Numbered from the stretch's first letter, positions 17,042 to 26,872 are shown. The stretch: DNA of 33,612 nucleotides from Bacteroidales bacterium (GCA_004552485.1 SFOH01000021.1:1-33612), one strand, 5' to 3'. The notes: generated by a model from the sequence alone, not told the origin. A program made the numbers and translations.

Positions 17042-18103
17042 TCACTTTTTCTCCGTCTTGGGGCCTTTGTCCTTTTTGGTGAAGAAGTTGACGTTCTTGA
17101 GCCAGCTGATCTTGCGCTCGATGATGAGGATGTCGACCACGAGGAGGATGAGAGCCAGCCATGCAAAGATGGGGAACTGCTCGGCGCTGACCTTGTATTT
17201 GACGGCGCCGCTGTCGCTGGTGCTGATTGACTTGAGGTTCTCGTCGAGGCGGGTCAGAGCCTGGGGATTGGCACCGTTCAGGTAGATGCCCTTGCCGGAT
17301 TTGGCAATCTCTTCGGCGGCCTTCTCGTTGACGGCGGTGATGACCTCCTGACATTCCTTGTCCTTCATGAACGTGTTGTCGCCCATGGGGATGCGAGCGC
17401 CTTTGCTGGTGCCTACGCCGATGACGTCGACGGTGATGCCGCGTTTGGCGGCTTCGGCGGCCGTCTCCACGGCTTTGCCTTCGTGGTCTTCGGCATCGGT
17501 GATGAGGATGATCACCTTGCGCGTGTTCTCATTCTTGGTGAAACCGGCCATGCACATGTCCAGGGCCTCGGCCACGTTGGTGCCCTGCGAGCGCACCAGC
17601 TTGGGCTGCAGGTCGTTGAGCATGAGCTTGGCGGAGTAGAAGTCGGTGGTGAGAGGCATGATGGTTTTGGCCTCCCCGGCGAAGACCACAAGGCCTACCT
17701 TGTCGTCGGCAAGCTTCTCAACGAGTTTCTCCATGAGCAGCTTGGCACGGCGCAGACGCGATACGCTCTTGGGGTCGTCGGTGGAGGCGGCAAGCATGGA
17801 GTTGGAGACGTCCACGGCCACCATAATCTCGAGGTTGCTGATGCGGCGTGTGTCCTCGCGCTCGCCCATGCGGGGACGAGCCAGGATGAAGACAATCATC
17901 ACCAGCGCCAGCAGCTGGAGCGTGATTTTAATGGCGGGCTTATAGCGTGAGGCATCGGGCATTAGGCGCATGATGACCGCCTTGTCATGGCCGAAGCGGC
18001 GCAGCTTTTGCTTGCGCTGGAAGCGTGCGAGCAGGTACAGGCCCCACATCGCGGGCACAGCCAGCAGAAGCAGCAGTAGATATGGATTTGCAAAGTCAAA
18101 CAT
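17042..18103 (-). CDS. batB: BatB: membrane von Willebrand factor A protein
   Basis: 353 residues. Two N-terminal membrane spans (about 7-27 and 58-75) precede a VWA domain (about 91-290) with an intact metal-binding MIDAS: DVSNS (98-102), the TTD loop after the IMPLTTDF stretch, and the ITDAEDHEG aspartate. A third span (about 309-328) ends in a Lys-rich cytoplasmic tail. The domain faces the periplasm if the spans are counted. With BatA it is the core of the Bat complex. It is 98 bp after batA and 56 bp before batC. The complete MIDAS argues for a functional ligand-binding protein. The ligand is unknown. Confidence 0.93.
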   Translation of the reverse strand: MFDFANPYLLLLLLAVPAMWGLYLLARFQRKQKLRRFGHDKAVIMRLMPDASRYKPAIKITLQLLALVMIVFILARPRMGEREDTRRISNLEIMVAVDVSNSMLAASTDDPKSVSRLRRAKLLMEKLVEKLADDKVGLVVFAGEAKTIMPLTTDFYSAKLMLNDLQPKLVRSQGTNVAEALDMCMAGFTKNENTRKVIILITDAEDHEGKAVETAAEAAKRGITVDVIGVGTSKGARIPMGDNTFMKDKECQEVITAVNEKAAEEIAKSGKGIYLNGANPQALTRLDENLKSISTSDSGAVKYKVSAEQFPIFAWLALILLVVDILIIERKISWLKNVNFFTKKDKGPKTEKK

Positions 18104-18201
18104 CAGAATCTGTTTCTCGTTTTGTTCTTATTCCCGGGAGAGAGCGTGGGAATGTGACTTAGATATATCGTCTTATATAATAATGTGTACGTATGGGTGG
18201 A

Positions 18202-19188
18202 TCAGGGCATTGTGCGGAGGACTGTATAGCGCATCAGCAGCTCCAGGCAGAAGAAGCCGAGCAGCAGCCATGCCCATGGCATGTAATAGTCCTCGGTGTG
18301 GGAGAAGCGCGAGATGTCCATGCGCGTTTTCTCCATCTTGTCGATTTCGGCGAAGATGTTCATGAGGCTGTGGTTGTTGGTGGCGCGGAAGTATTTGCCG
18401 CCGGTGGTCTTGGCAACCGTCTGGAGCGTGGCCTCGTCGATGACCACCTTCTCGGGGCGGAAGGAGATGCGGCCCGACTCGTCCATGACGGGCGTGGGGG
18501 CGGTGCCGTTGGTGCCGATGCCGATGGTGTAGATTTTGATTTTCTCAGCCTTGGCAATCTCGGCAGCCTGCTCGGGACCTACGAGACCGGTGTTGTTGGT
18601 GCCGTCCGTGAGCAGAATGATGCTCTTGGAGCGCGCCTTGCCTTCCTTGATGCGGTTGATGGCGGTGGCGATGCCGTCTCCGATGGCCGTACCGTCGGGG
18701 AGCATATTGGCGTTGACGCCGGAGATGTACGATGTCAGGGCGCCGTGGTCGACGGTCATGGGCATACCGGTCACGGCTTCACCGGCAAATACAACGAGGC
18801 CGATGTTGTCGTCGGGACGACCGTTGATGAACTGCGTGGCCATCTTCTTGGCGGCCTCGATGCGGTCGGGCTTGAGGTCGCGGGTGAGCATCGAGCCGGA
18901 GACGTCGAGGGAAACGACGATGTCGGTGCCTTCGGTGGCTGAGGTGTGCCATGAGTCGCGTGTCTGCGGGCGCGCCAGGATGATGATGAGGCAGGACAGG
19001 GCGGCGAGACGCAGGGCGAAGAGCGCGTGACGGAGCAGAGCGCGCAGGGGCATGCTGCGACCGGCGAAGGCGCCCAGTGATGAGATGCCCATCGAGGGGC
19101 GGGCATTGCGCTGTTTGAGCACATACCACACAATCAGCGGTATGAACAGTAGAAACAGCCAGAGATATTGCGGGTTTGCTAATTGCAT
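18202..19188 (-). CDS. batA: BatA: membrane von Willebrand factor A protein
   Basis: 328 residues. It has the same layout as BatB: N-terminal spans at about 6-25 and 52-72, a VWA domain (about 86-290) with MIDAS DVSGS (95-99) and ILLTDGTNNTG, and a C-terminal span (about 301-322). The N-terminus (ANPQYLWLFLLFIPLIVWY) is typical of the family. BatA and BatB are paralogues and probably pair. It is 65 bp after the BatD-like gene. In Bacteroides, loss of Bat proteins affects oxygen tolerance; the mechanism is unsettled. Confidence 0.93.
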   Translation of the reverse strand: MQLANPQYLWLFLLFIPLIVWYVLKQRNARPSMGISSLGAFAGRSMPLRALLRHALFALRLAALSCLIIILARPQTRDSWHTSATEGTDIVVSLDVSGSMLTRDLKPDRIEAAKKMATQFINGRPDDNIGLVVFAGEAVTGMPMTVDHGALTSYISGVNANMLPDGTAIGDGIATAINRIKEGKARSKSIILLTDGTNNTGLVGPEQAAEIAKAEKIKIYTIGIGTNGTAPTPVMDESGRISFRPEKVVIDEATLQTVAKTTGGKYFRATNNHSLMNIFAEIDKMEKTRMDISRFSHTEDYYMPWAWLLLGFFCLELLMRYTVLRTMP

Positions 19189-19253
19189 CAGCGTAGGGGA
19201 TTATACTGTCAGCGTGAGTTTATTTGGGGGTTCAGCATTGATGTTGCACGAGG

Positions 19254-20300
19254 TCACTTGCGGGCTCTCTTCCGGGGCTTGGGGAGCGCTTTCGCACCGC
19301 CTTTGCCTTTGCCCTTTGCGGGCTGCTCTTCCTCGACAGGGCGTGTGTCCTTGACGAACGAGTGGACAACGGTGAAGGAGCGCACATTCTCGTCGGGCAG
19401 AGGCGTCTGCTTGGCGAACTTCACGAAGTCGGCGGTTTCCAGCATGGGGCGGATGGCGTCGGTGAAGGCGTTCGTCTCGTTGTTCTCCTTCATGGCCTGA
19501 AGAATCTGCGTGGACGTCATCTCGCGGGCATAGATTTGGAAGCGGCCCTCGAGATACTGACGGAGGATGTCGGTGAGGACGGTGTAGTACTCCTTGGGCT
19601 GACCCTTTTCGGCGAGCTTGCTGCGTTTGAGCTGGTCGAGCTGCTGCATGGCAAGCTGATAGGGCGGGATGACCTTCTTGCGGGGCAGCAGGCCGGGGCC
19701 GTTCTTCTTATAGAGGATGAAGACGGCGACGCCTAAGGCGATGAGACCCAGACCGAGGAGCACCCACGGCCACCACGAGGGGATGAAGTCATACCAGCGT
19801 GCGGGGATTGAGACCTGGCCCACCATAGGGTTGATGAGCAGCGAGTCGCGCATCTCCTTGGGAATCTGCGGCTCCTCGACCTTGAGGGTGACGACCTCGG
19901 AGAAGGCCGTGTCGCCCTTGCAGGCGTATTTCAGAGGGGCGATGGAGAGCATGCCCGGCTCGAAGGGCTGGAGCGTGAAGTTGTAGTTGAGCTGGATACG
20001 GCCGTTGCCGACGTCGGTGGAGTCGACGGCTATGTCGCGCACTTCGGCGCCGCCGAGGGTGAGCACCTTCTGCTCGGGGTTGTCGTTGCGGGGAAGGTCG
20101 ACCAGCACGCCCTCGTGCATGTTCTTGAGCACTTCCACGCGCAGCACGGTTCTGTCGCCCATGGTGACGGCGGCAGTGTCGAGCGAGGCGTGGACGGACA
20201 TGTCGGGCACATCCTGCGCCTGGGCAAAAGCACCCTGCGCGGCTCCGAAGACCAGGGCCGCGGCTGCCAGTGATTTTATCTTGTTGCTTATTCTGTTCAT
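19254..20300 (-). CDS. BatD-like/DUF4381-like membrane protein of the Bat operon
   Basis: 348 residues. A signal peptide ends near GAFAQA (about 28). A beta-rich periplasmic domain (about 30-165; VTMGDRTVLRVEVLKN) is followed by one membrane span (about 176-198, after the Trp-rich DFIPSWWPW). The cytoplasmic helical region (about 215-310) has the pattern PPYQLAMQQLDQLKRSKLAEKG and ILRQYLEGRFQIYAREMTST, as in DUF4381 proteins found beside MoxR/BatA genes. A Lys/Gly-rich tail ends in KPRKRARK. It is probably a linker between periplasmic and cytoplasmic parts of the complex. Its name varies between annotations, so no gene symbol is given. Confidence 0.82.
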   Translation of the reverse strand: MNRISNKIKSLAAAALVFGAAQGAFAQAQDVPDMSVHASLDTAAVTMGDRTVLRVEVLKNMHEGVLVDLPRNDNPEQKVLTLGGAEVRDIAVDSTDVGNGRIQLNYNFTLQPFEPGMLSIAPLKYACKGDTAFSEVVTLKVEEPQIPKEMRDSLLINPMVGQVSIPARWYDFIPSWWPWVLLGLGLIALGVAVFILYKKNGPGLLPRKKVIPPYQLAMQQLDQLKRSKLAEKGQPKEYYTVLTDILRQYLEGRFQIYAREMTSTQILQAMKENNETNAFTDAIRPMLETADFVKFAKQTPLPDENVRSFTVVHSFVKDTRPVEEEQPAKGKGKGGAKALPKPRKRARK

Positions 20301-20369
20301 AAAATAAGAGAGGTGGTCATTGGAAAACTGAGCGGGGGCGCGGGGCTCCCGTGCAGTGGGGAGGGAGTG

Positions 20370-21242
20370 TCAGCGGCCGCGGTTCTTGAAGAGGGCCATG
20401 AGCTGGCGCACATAGTCCTCGTCGGTGGCCACGCTCACAAAGTCGACGCGCGACGAGCGGAGTGTCTCGGCCATCGCCTGCTGGCGCTGATACCACCAGC
20501 GGTCGTAGGCTTTGCGCGTGCCCTTCGAGGAGGTATCGACCCAGCGTGTGCTGCTGGTCTCGAGGTCGGCGAAGCGGATGAGGCCGACGTCGGGCATCTG
20601 AGTGTCGCGCTTGTCATAGACCTGGATGGCCATCATGTCGTGCTTGTTGCGGGCAATCTGAAGGGGCTGCTTGTAGTCGCTTTGGTCGATGAAGTCACTG
20701 ATGAGGAAGGCGGTGCAGCGTTTCTTCTGGGCGTTGGTGAAGTGAACGAGTGCCTCGGCGATGTTGGTGCGGCGGCTCTGGGGCTGGAAGTCCAGGAGCT
20801 GGCGGATGATGAGCAGAATCTGCTTCTTGCCCTTTGCCGGCGGAATGAACTTCTCGACGCGGTCGGTGAAGAAGACGGCGCCGATTTTGTCGTTGTTCTG
20901 CGTGGCCGAGAAGGCCAGCGTGGCGGCGATTTCGGCAATCATCTCGCGCTTCTCCGAGCCCACGGCTCCGAAGAGGCCCGACGCGGACATGTCGACGAGG
21001 AGCATCACCGTCAGCTCGCGCTCTTCTTCGTAGACTTTCACGTACGGCTTGTTCTGGCGGGCGGTGACATTCCAGTCGATGTCGCGCACGTCGTCGCCGT
21101 ACTGATACTCGCGCACCTCGCTGAACATCATACCGCGGCCCTTGAAGGCCGAGTGGTACTCGCCGGCGAAGATGTTCTGCGAGAGTCCGCGCGATTTGAT
21201 CTCAATCTTGCGGACCTTGCTCAAAAGCTCTTTCGGGGTCAT
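20370..21242 (-). CDS. DUF58 family protein (MoxR partner)
   Basis: 290 residues, cytoplasmic, no membrane spans. The DUF58 hallmark YGDDVRDIDWNVTAR is at 48-62, followed by a von Willebrand-like fold with a MIDAS-type DMSAS (84-88). DUF58 proteins regularly sit directly after a MoxR ATPase and are thought to be its substrate or adaptor. Here it is 58 bp after moxR and 69 bp before the BatD-like gene. The intact MIDAS suggests metal-dependent binding. Confidence 0.9.
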   Translation of the reverse strand: MTPKELLSKVRKIEIKSRGLSQNIFAGEYHSAFKGRGMMFSEVREYQYGDDVRDIDWNVTARQNKPYVKVYEEERELTVMLLVDMSASGLFGAVGSEKREMIAEIAATLAFSATQNNDKIGAVFFTDRVEKFIPPAKGKKQILLIIRQLLDFQPQSRRTNIAEALVHFTNAQKKRCTAFLISDFIDQSDYKQPLQIARNKHDMMAIQVYDKRDTQMPDVGLIRFADLETSSTRWVDTSSKGTRKAYDRWWYQRQQAMAETLRSSRVDFVSVATDEDYVRQLMALFKNRGR

Positions 21243-21300
21243 TGGTGTTCAGTGTTTAGTGGGAGTGATGTGTCTTTGTTTCGGATGAACTGCGCATTGC

Positions 21301-22296
<996 letters not shown>

Positions 22297-22429
22297 AAGT
22301 ACTTAAACAGATATTATGTTGTGTTTTTTGATATATTTTCAGGTAATTCGTGAGGAGAGGACCGGGGAGGGGGCGTTCCGTTGCGCCGCTTTATGGCTCT
22401 GTATCAGAGTCTCCCGGAAAAATTTCCCA

Positions 22430-22461
22430 CAAAATTACATAATTTGGCGGGCAATCACAAT
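22430..22461 (-). promoter_or_regulatory. Bacteroidetes-type promoter for the moxR-bat operon
   Basis: Minus-strand -7 box TAATTTTG (22430-22437) and -33 box ATTG (22458-22461, 3 of 4), 20 bp apart. The start is predicted near 22423. Confidence 0.62.
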
Positions 22462-22605
22462 ACCCAGTGTTAATCAAAGAAAACACTCACCGCGGGCGAC
22501 ACGTCTAAATTATTGAAAAACAGCGCCGAAGCATCTCCGACGCCGTTAATTCATCAACTTTATTTAACTAAAATTCGGCTCTGTTTTAACTTTATTCATC
22601 ATTTG

Positions 22606-22619
22606 CGCACGCGCGTGCG
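22606..22619 (-). terminator. CG-rich self-complementary palindrome after the HU-LysM gene
   Basis: CGCACGCGCGTGCG is perfectly self-complementary over 14 bp, 31 bp beyond the HU-LysM stop codon, and is followed on the minus strand by an AT-rich stretch. It is a candidate terminator, but it has no real loop, so it may be a protein-binding or cruciform site instead. Confidence 0.35.
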
Positions 22620-22650
22620 AGGGCCGACTGAGGCCTGAAACGCCCGTTTG

Positions 22651-24000
22651 TCAGTAGGCTGCGCGGATGGCAGTGCCGCGGCGCTTGGCTGTGAGCACGT
22701 CGGCGCTGTCGTTGCCGGTGAGGGGCAGTTCGTCGCGATAGGGGATGCGAAGGATTGTGCCCGGAGCGATGCGGTCGGGATGACGCAGGCGGCACGACTT
22801 CTTGTTGGCGTCATAGATGTAGACCCAGTACTCGGGATTGCCGTAATATTTGCGGGCGAGGGTGGCCAGGAACGTGCGCTTGTCCACCTTGTCGTAGCGT
22901 GCCTTGCGGCCTGATTTCTTGGAGGATTTCTTAGCGGCTTTCTTGGCCTTGGTGACGTCTTTTTTCTCGACTTTGACGGGCTCAACCGACTCCTGCTGAG
23001 GCATTTGCTCAGCCTTGGGCTCGGCAGTGGGAACGGTGTCGGCGGGAACTGCTGCAACCGTGTCCTTAGCAGGAGCGGCAACCGCTTTCGTAGGCACCGG
23101 CACGGGGAGCGTGTCGACGGGCACGGGATTGAAGGGGGGTGCGTCCTGAATGCTGCCCATGGGCGCGGCGAAGAAGGCGTTGATTTTGTAATAGAAGAAG
23201 TAGCCGGCAGTGAGGCCCACGGCGAGACCGGCGATGAGCATGACAATCATCATGACAATCATGCGGCAGCGCGAGGGGCGATGCTTGGCGGCGCGGCGTC
23301 TCTCGGCATAGGTGGGCGCGGGCTCCTCATAGACGGGCTCCTGCTCGGGTTCGCAGCAAGGCTCCTGTGCGGGCTCTTGTTCAACGGGGGCATGCGCAAC
23401 AGGCTCCTCCTGAGGTTCAGGTTCCGGTGCGGGCTCTTCGTGCTGCTCGGGCTCCTGCGGCTCCGGTTGCTGCTCGATGATTTCTTCCTCAACGACCGCG
23501 ACGGGAGGCACAACCACGACTTCGGGCTCTTCTTCGGGCTCAGGCTCAGACGGCTCTGAGGGTTGCGAAGGCTCCTCGGGCATATCTGTTTCGGACCCCT
23601 GCTCGGGCTCGGGTTCTTTCTCCGGCTCCTGCGGCTCGGCGGGTTCCTCTGCGGGCGCCTCCTCGTGTTCGGGTTCCGGCTCTTCATCAGCATCTTCCGG
23701 CTCCTGCGGCTCATCCTCGGCGAGGGCTTCGTCGTCAAGGAGCGGGATGGGGGCGAAAGCGGCAAAAGGCGCGTTGACGATGGCGTTGTAGCCGGCATCC
23801 GGAGTGAAAATCACGTTGCCACGCACGGCGCGGAATGTGCCGAGGCCTTTGGCAATTACGCTGCCCGAGTCGGCCACGCCGTCCGTAATAGTCTGGAAAT
23901 AAGCCGTTATGAAGCGCACGCACGTGGCGTGGTCAGCGCCGGTGCGCTCGCTCAGGCGCAGGGCCAGGCTTTCGAGAGTGAGGGTGAGAGGCGCTTTCAT
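22651..24000 (-). CDS. HU-like domain / acidic linker / TM / LysM-like fusion protein
   Basis: 449 residues. The N-terminus (about 5-88) looks like an HU/IHF-superfamily domain: paired helices, then AKGLGTFRAV where HU has GFGTF, a shortened arm, and NAPFAAF. A Pro/Glu-rich acidic linker runs about 89-230. A basic stop (RRRAAKHRPSRCR, 234-246) precedes one membrane span (about 247-272). The rest is a Pro/Ala/Val linker, a Lys-rich patch (345-373) and a LysM-like domain (about 372-421; KRTFLATLARKYYGNPEYW and PGTILRIP). Basic residues before the span predict N-inside, C-outside: DNA-facing domain in the cytoplasm, LysM toward peptidoglycan. HU-type domains joined to membrane and wall-binding domains have, as I recall, been noted in Bacteroidetes, but function is not established. 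It overlaps the upstream HU gene by ATGA. Confidence 0.82.
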   Translation of the reverse strand: MKAPLTLTLESLALRLSERTGADHATCVRFITAYFQTITDGVADSGSVIAKGLGTFRAVRGNVIFTPDAGYNAIVNAPFAAFAPIPLLDDEALAEDEPQEPEDADEEPEPEHEEAPAEEPAEPQEPEKEPEPEQGSETDMPEEPSQPSEPSEPEPEEEPEVVVVPPVAVVEEEIIEQQPEPQEPEQHEEPAPEPEPQEEPVAHAPVEQEPAQEPCCEPEQEPVYEEPAPTYAERRRAAKHRPSRCRMIVMMIVMLIAGLAVGLTAGYFFYYKINAFFAAPMGSIQDAPPFNPVPVDTLPVPVPTKAVAAPAKDTVAAVPADTVPTAEPKAEQMPQQESVEPVKVEKKDVTKAKKAAKKSSKKSGRKARYDKVDKRTFLATLARKYYGNPEYWVYIYDANKKSCRLRHPDRIAPGTILRIPYRDELPLTGNDSADVLTAKRRGTAIRAAY

Positions 24001-24272
24001 TTTGCAACGGATTTACGGAGTTTGGTGGCGGCACGGAACTGCACGGAGATGGCGGGCGGCATGAGCGAGCGTGTGCCCGTGGCGGGGTCTGTGCCGACAT
24101 GCTCGTCCTCTTTGTCGGCCACGAAAGTGCCGAAGCCGGGGATGGCGACATTGTCGAGCACGGCGGCGCTGTCAGCCATGAGACGGGTGAGCGCCTCGGC
24201 CATTGACGAGGTGGTGCGGGCATCGGCGCCGGTGGCCTTTGCCACTCTGCTGAGGAGAGTGCGGTTGTCCAT
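23997..24272 (-). CDS. HU/IHF-family DNA-binding protein
   Basis: 91 residues, typical HU length. N-terminal helices (about 1-38, TLLSRVAKATGADARTTSSM) are followed by VAIPGFGTFVADKED (about 42-56). The beta-arm region has DPATGTRSLMPPAISVQF (about 62-79), matching the usual NPxTG...IPA...VxF layout, and a Lys-rich C-terminal helix. HU proteins bend or compact DNA as dimers. Its arm keeps fewer arginines than a canonical HU. The last bases overlap the start of the HU-LysM gene (ATGA), which implies translational coupling and perhaps a heteromeric pair. It is third in the proS operon, 24 bp after the glycosyltransferase gene. Confidence 0.88.
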   Translation of the reverse strand: MDNRTLLSRVAKATGADARTTSSMAEALTRLMADSAAVLDNVAIPGFGTFVADKEDEHVGTDPATGTRSLMPPAISVQFRAATKLRKSVAK

Positions 24273-24296
24273 AACTGACTGTGTTTTTGAGGGTTG

Positions 24297-25250
24297 TCAC
24301 CAAATTTTCTCGGCCACGGCATAGCGCGGACGATGTTTCACTTCAATATAAATCTTGCCGACATACTCGCCGATGACGCCAAGGCCGATGAGGATGAGGC
24401 TGCCAAGGAACCACACGGAGAGCATGAGCGAGGCCCATCCGTGGATGGTGGCGCCGCGGAAGTAGGCGATAAGCACCCAGACGGCCACGGCAAGGTCAAG
24501 CAACAGGAGCACCATGCCCACCGTGAAAATCATGCGCATGGGCTTGGCCGAGAAGCTCGTGATGCCGTCGACACTGAAACTGAGCATCTTGCTGAGCGGA
24601 TACTTGCTCTCGCCGGCCACACGCTCGGCGCGCTCGTAGGTGACGACGCCGGTCTTGAGGCCGATGTGGGGGATAATGCCGCGCAGGAAGAGGTTTCCCT
24701 CGCCATACTCGCTGAGCAGGTCGAGGGCGCGGTTGCTCATGAGGCGATAGTCGGCATGGTCGAACACCGTCTCCACGCCCATGCGGCGCTGGAGGCTGTA
24801 GAAGGCGTGGGCGCTGGTGCGCTTGAACCATGTGTCGGTGGCACGCGACGAGCGCACGCCGTAGACAATCTCGTCGCCTTCGCGGAAGAGCTTCACCATC
24901 TCGATGATGGCGTGGGGGTCGTCCTGGAGGTCGGCGTCGATGCTGATGGCGGCGTCACACTTGTCGCGCACCGTCATGAGGCCCGCAAGGAGCACCTTCT
25001 GATGGCCGCGGTTGTGGGCCAGCGAGATACCTTTGACGCGGGCGTCGGCGGCGTGGAGGTCGGCGATAACCTGCCATGTGGCGTCGCGCGAGCCGTCGTT
25101 GCAGCACAGCACGTAGCTCTCGGGCGAGATGAGTCCGTCGGCGCCCATCACGTCGAGAATCTCCAGCATACGGGGCACGGAGACAGGCAGGGCGTCCTGC
25201 TCATTATAGCAGGGAACCACAATGGCTATGACGGGCTTATCGACGGCCAT
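24297..25250 (-). CDS. Family 2 glycosyltransferase, polyprenyl-phosphate sugar synthase type (GtrB/DPM1-like)
   Basis: 317 residues. GT-A catalytic domain opens with IAIVVPCYNEQDALP (8-22), then CNDGSRDATW (50-59), and DADLQDDP (105-112) as the metal/nucleotide-sugar binding motif. Two C-terminal membrane spans (about 232-257 and 268-290) are characteristic of GtrB-like proteins that load a hexose onto undecaprenyl phosphate at the inner face of the membrane. The acceptor pathway is not in the window. It begins only 13 bp after proS and is followed by HU after 24 bp, so it belongs to the same transcript. Confidence 0.88.
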   Translation of the reverse strand: MAVDKPVIAIVVPCYNEQDALPVSVPRMLEILDVMGADGLISPESYVLCCNDGSRDATWQVIADLHAADARVKGISLAHNRGHQKVLLAGLMTVRDKCDAAISIDADLQDDPHAIIEMVKLFREGDEIVYGVRSSRATDTWFKRTSAHAFYSLQRRMGVETVFDHADYRLMSNRALDLLSEYGEGNLFLRGIIPHIGLKTGVVTYERAERVAGESKYPLSKMLSFSVDGITSFSAKPMRMIFTVGMVLLLLDLAVAVWVLIAYFRGATIHGWASLMLSVWFLGSLILIGLGVIGEYVGKIYIEVKHRPRYAVAEKIW

Positions 25251-25263
25251 GAACGTTCGGGCA

Positions 25264-26748
25264 TTAATAGTTGCGGGCGATGATTACGCGGCGTTTCGAG
25301 GGCTTGCCGGTGACCATGCAGAAGCCGGGCTCCTCGGGGAAGCCTTCGAGGGGGATGCAGCGGATTGTGGCCTTCGTCTCGGCCTTGATGCGCTCCTCGG
25401 TTTCGGTGGTGCCGTCCCAGTGGCAGAGGAAGAAGCCGCCGTCCTCGATTTTCTCCTTGAACTCGTCGTAGGAGTCGCAGATGTAGGTCTTCTCCTGACG
25501 CATCTTCAACGCTTTTTGGAAGATGTTGTCCTGAATCTCCTCGAGCAGTTTCTGAACATAGTCGTTGATGCCTTCGAGGGGCACGACGCTCTTCTCGAGG
25601 GTGTCGCGGCGCATAACCTCGACCGTACCTTTCTCGATGTCGCGGGCACCGAGCACGAGGCGCACGGGCACGCCCTTCAGCTCGTAGTCGGCAAATTTGA
25701 AGCCGGCGCGCTTATTGTCGGCGTCGTCATACCTGACGCTGATGCCCATCTCGTTGAAACGCTCCACGATGGGGTCGACGATGTTGGAGACGGCGGCCAG
25801 CTGCTCGGCGTTCTTGTAGATGGGGATGATGACCACCTGGATGGGAGCGAGGTGGGGAGGCAGCACGAGACCGTTGTCGTCGGAGTGGGTCATGATGAGC
25901 GCGCCCATCAGACGTGTGGACACGCCCCAGGAGTTGGCCCATACATACTCGGGCTTATTCTCCTTGTTGGCGAAGGTCACGTCAAAAGCCTTGGCGAAGT
26001 TCTGACCAAGGTTGTGCGAGGTGCCGCTCTGCAGGGCCTTGCCGTCCTGCATCATGGCCTCGATGGTGTACGTGTTGAGGGCGCCGGCAAAGCGCTCGTT
26101 GGCGGTCTTCACGCCACGGATGACGGGGACGGCCATGTATTTCTCGGCGAACTCGGCGTAGGTGTTGATCATCTGCACCGTGCGGGCCTCGTTCTCTTCG
26201 GCGGTGGCGTGGGCGCAGTGGCCCTCCTGCCAGAGGAATTCGCTGGTGCGCAGGAACATACGTGTGCGCATCTCCCAGCGCATCACGTTGGCCCACTGGT
26301 TGATGAGCAGAGGCAGATCGCGCCAGCTGTGAATCCAGTTCTTGTACGTGCCCCAGATGATGGTCTCGGAGGTGGGGCGCACGATGAGCTCCTCCTCGAG
26401 GCGTGCCTCGGGGTCGACGATGACGCCCGAGCCGTTGGGGTCGTTCTTCAGGCGGTAGTGAGTCACCACGGCACACTCTTTGGCAAAGCCTTCGACGTGC
26501 TCGGCCTCGCGGCAGAGGAAAGACTTGGGGATGAGCAGGGGGAAGTAGGCGTTCTGCACGCCCGTTGCCTTGAACATTTTGTCAAGCGTCTGCTGCATCT
26601 TTTCCCATATCGCGTAACCGTAGGGTTTGATTACCATGCAGCCGCGCACTGCCGACTGCTCGGCCAGGTCGGCCTTCACAACCAGCTCGTTGTACCACTG
26701 TGAATAGTTGTCCTTACGCTTGGTAAGGCCTTTGAGTTCTACTGCCAT
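25264..26748 (-). CDS. proS: Prolyl-tRNA synthetase (archaeal/eukaryote-like type)
   Basis: 494 residues, the length of the compact ProS type 3. It has no editing (INS) insertion. Class II motifs are visible: RPTSETIIWGTYKNW (124-138), motif 2 region RTSEFLWQEGHCAH (167-180), and the C-terminal GTSHNLGQNFAKAF and SWG-type block. The chain ends in RNY, with the C-terminal tyrosine usual for this type. It charges tRNA-Pro in the cytoplasm. It heads an operon with the glycosyltransferase and the two HU-type genes. The promoter is at 26841-26872, giving a leader of about 90 nt. Confidence 0.96.
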   Translation of the reverse strand: MAVELKGLTKRKDNYSQWYNELVVKADLAEQSAVRGCMVIKPYGYAIWEKMQQTLDKMFKATGVQNAYFPLLIPKSFLCREAEHVEGFAKECAVVTHYRLKNDPNGSGVIVDPEARLEEELIVRPTSETIIWGTYKNWIHSWRDLPLLINQWANVMRWEMRTRMFLRTSEFLWQEGHCAHATAEENEARTVQMINTYAEFAEKYMAVPVIRGVKTANERFAGALNTYTIEAMMQDGKALQSGTSHNLGQNFAKAFDVTFANKENKPEYVWANSWGVSTRLMGALIMTHSDDNGLVLPPHLAPIQVVIIPIYKNAEQLAAVSNIVDPIVERFNEMGISVRYDDADNKRAGFKFADYELKGVPVRLVLGARDIEKGTVEVMRRDTLEKSVVPLEGINDYVQKLLEEIQDNIFQKALKMRQEKTYICDSYDEFKEKIEDGGFFLCHWDGTTETEERIKAETKATIRCIPLEGFPEEPGFCMVTGKPSKRRVIIARNY

Positions 26749-26840
26749 TTCTTTATACTAATATACTTATGTGTCTGAATGATTGATTTTTAGAGTCACA
26801 ACGGCGCAATGCCGTCCAGGGGCGCACCGCTCCTGAACGG

Positions 26841-26872
26841 CAAAGTTACGGATTTTCCGCCACATTCACAAC
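26841..26872 (-). promoter_or_regulatory. Bacteroidetes-type promoter for the proS operon
   Basis: Minus-strand -7 box TAACTTTG (26841-26848, full match) and -33 box GTTG (26869-26872, 3 of 4), 20 bp apart. It lies just after the glutamine synthetase stop codon, in a poly-A/T patch. Confidence 0.62.

Larger units (their letters stand above)
22297..22650. other. 354-bp intergenic region between the HU-LysM gene and moxR
   Basis: It contains the moxR promoter (22430-22461), a short hairpin in the moxR leader (CTCTG/CAGAG near 22398-22410), and the palindrome at 22606-22619 that may end the upstream operon. The rest is AT-rich, with no gene recognised. Confidence 0.5.
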
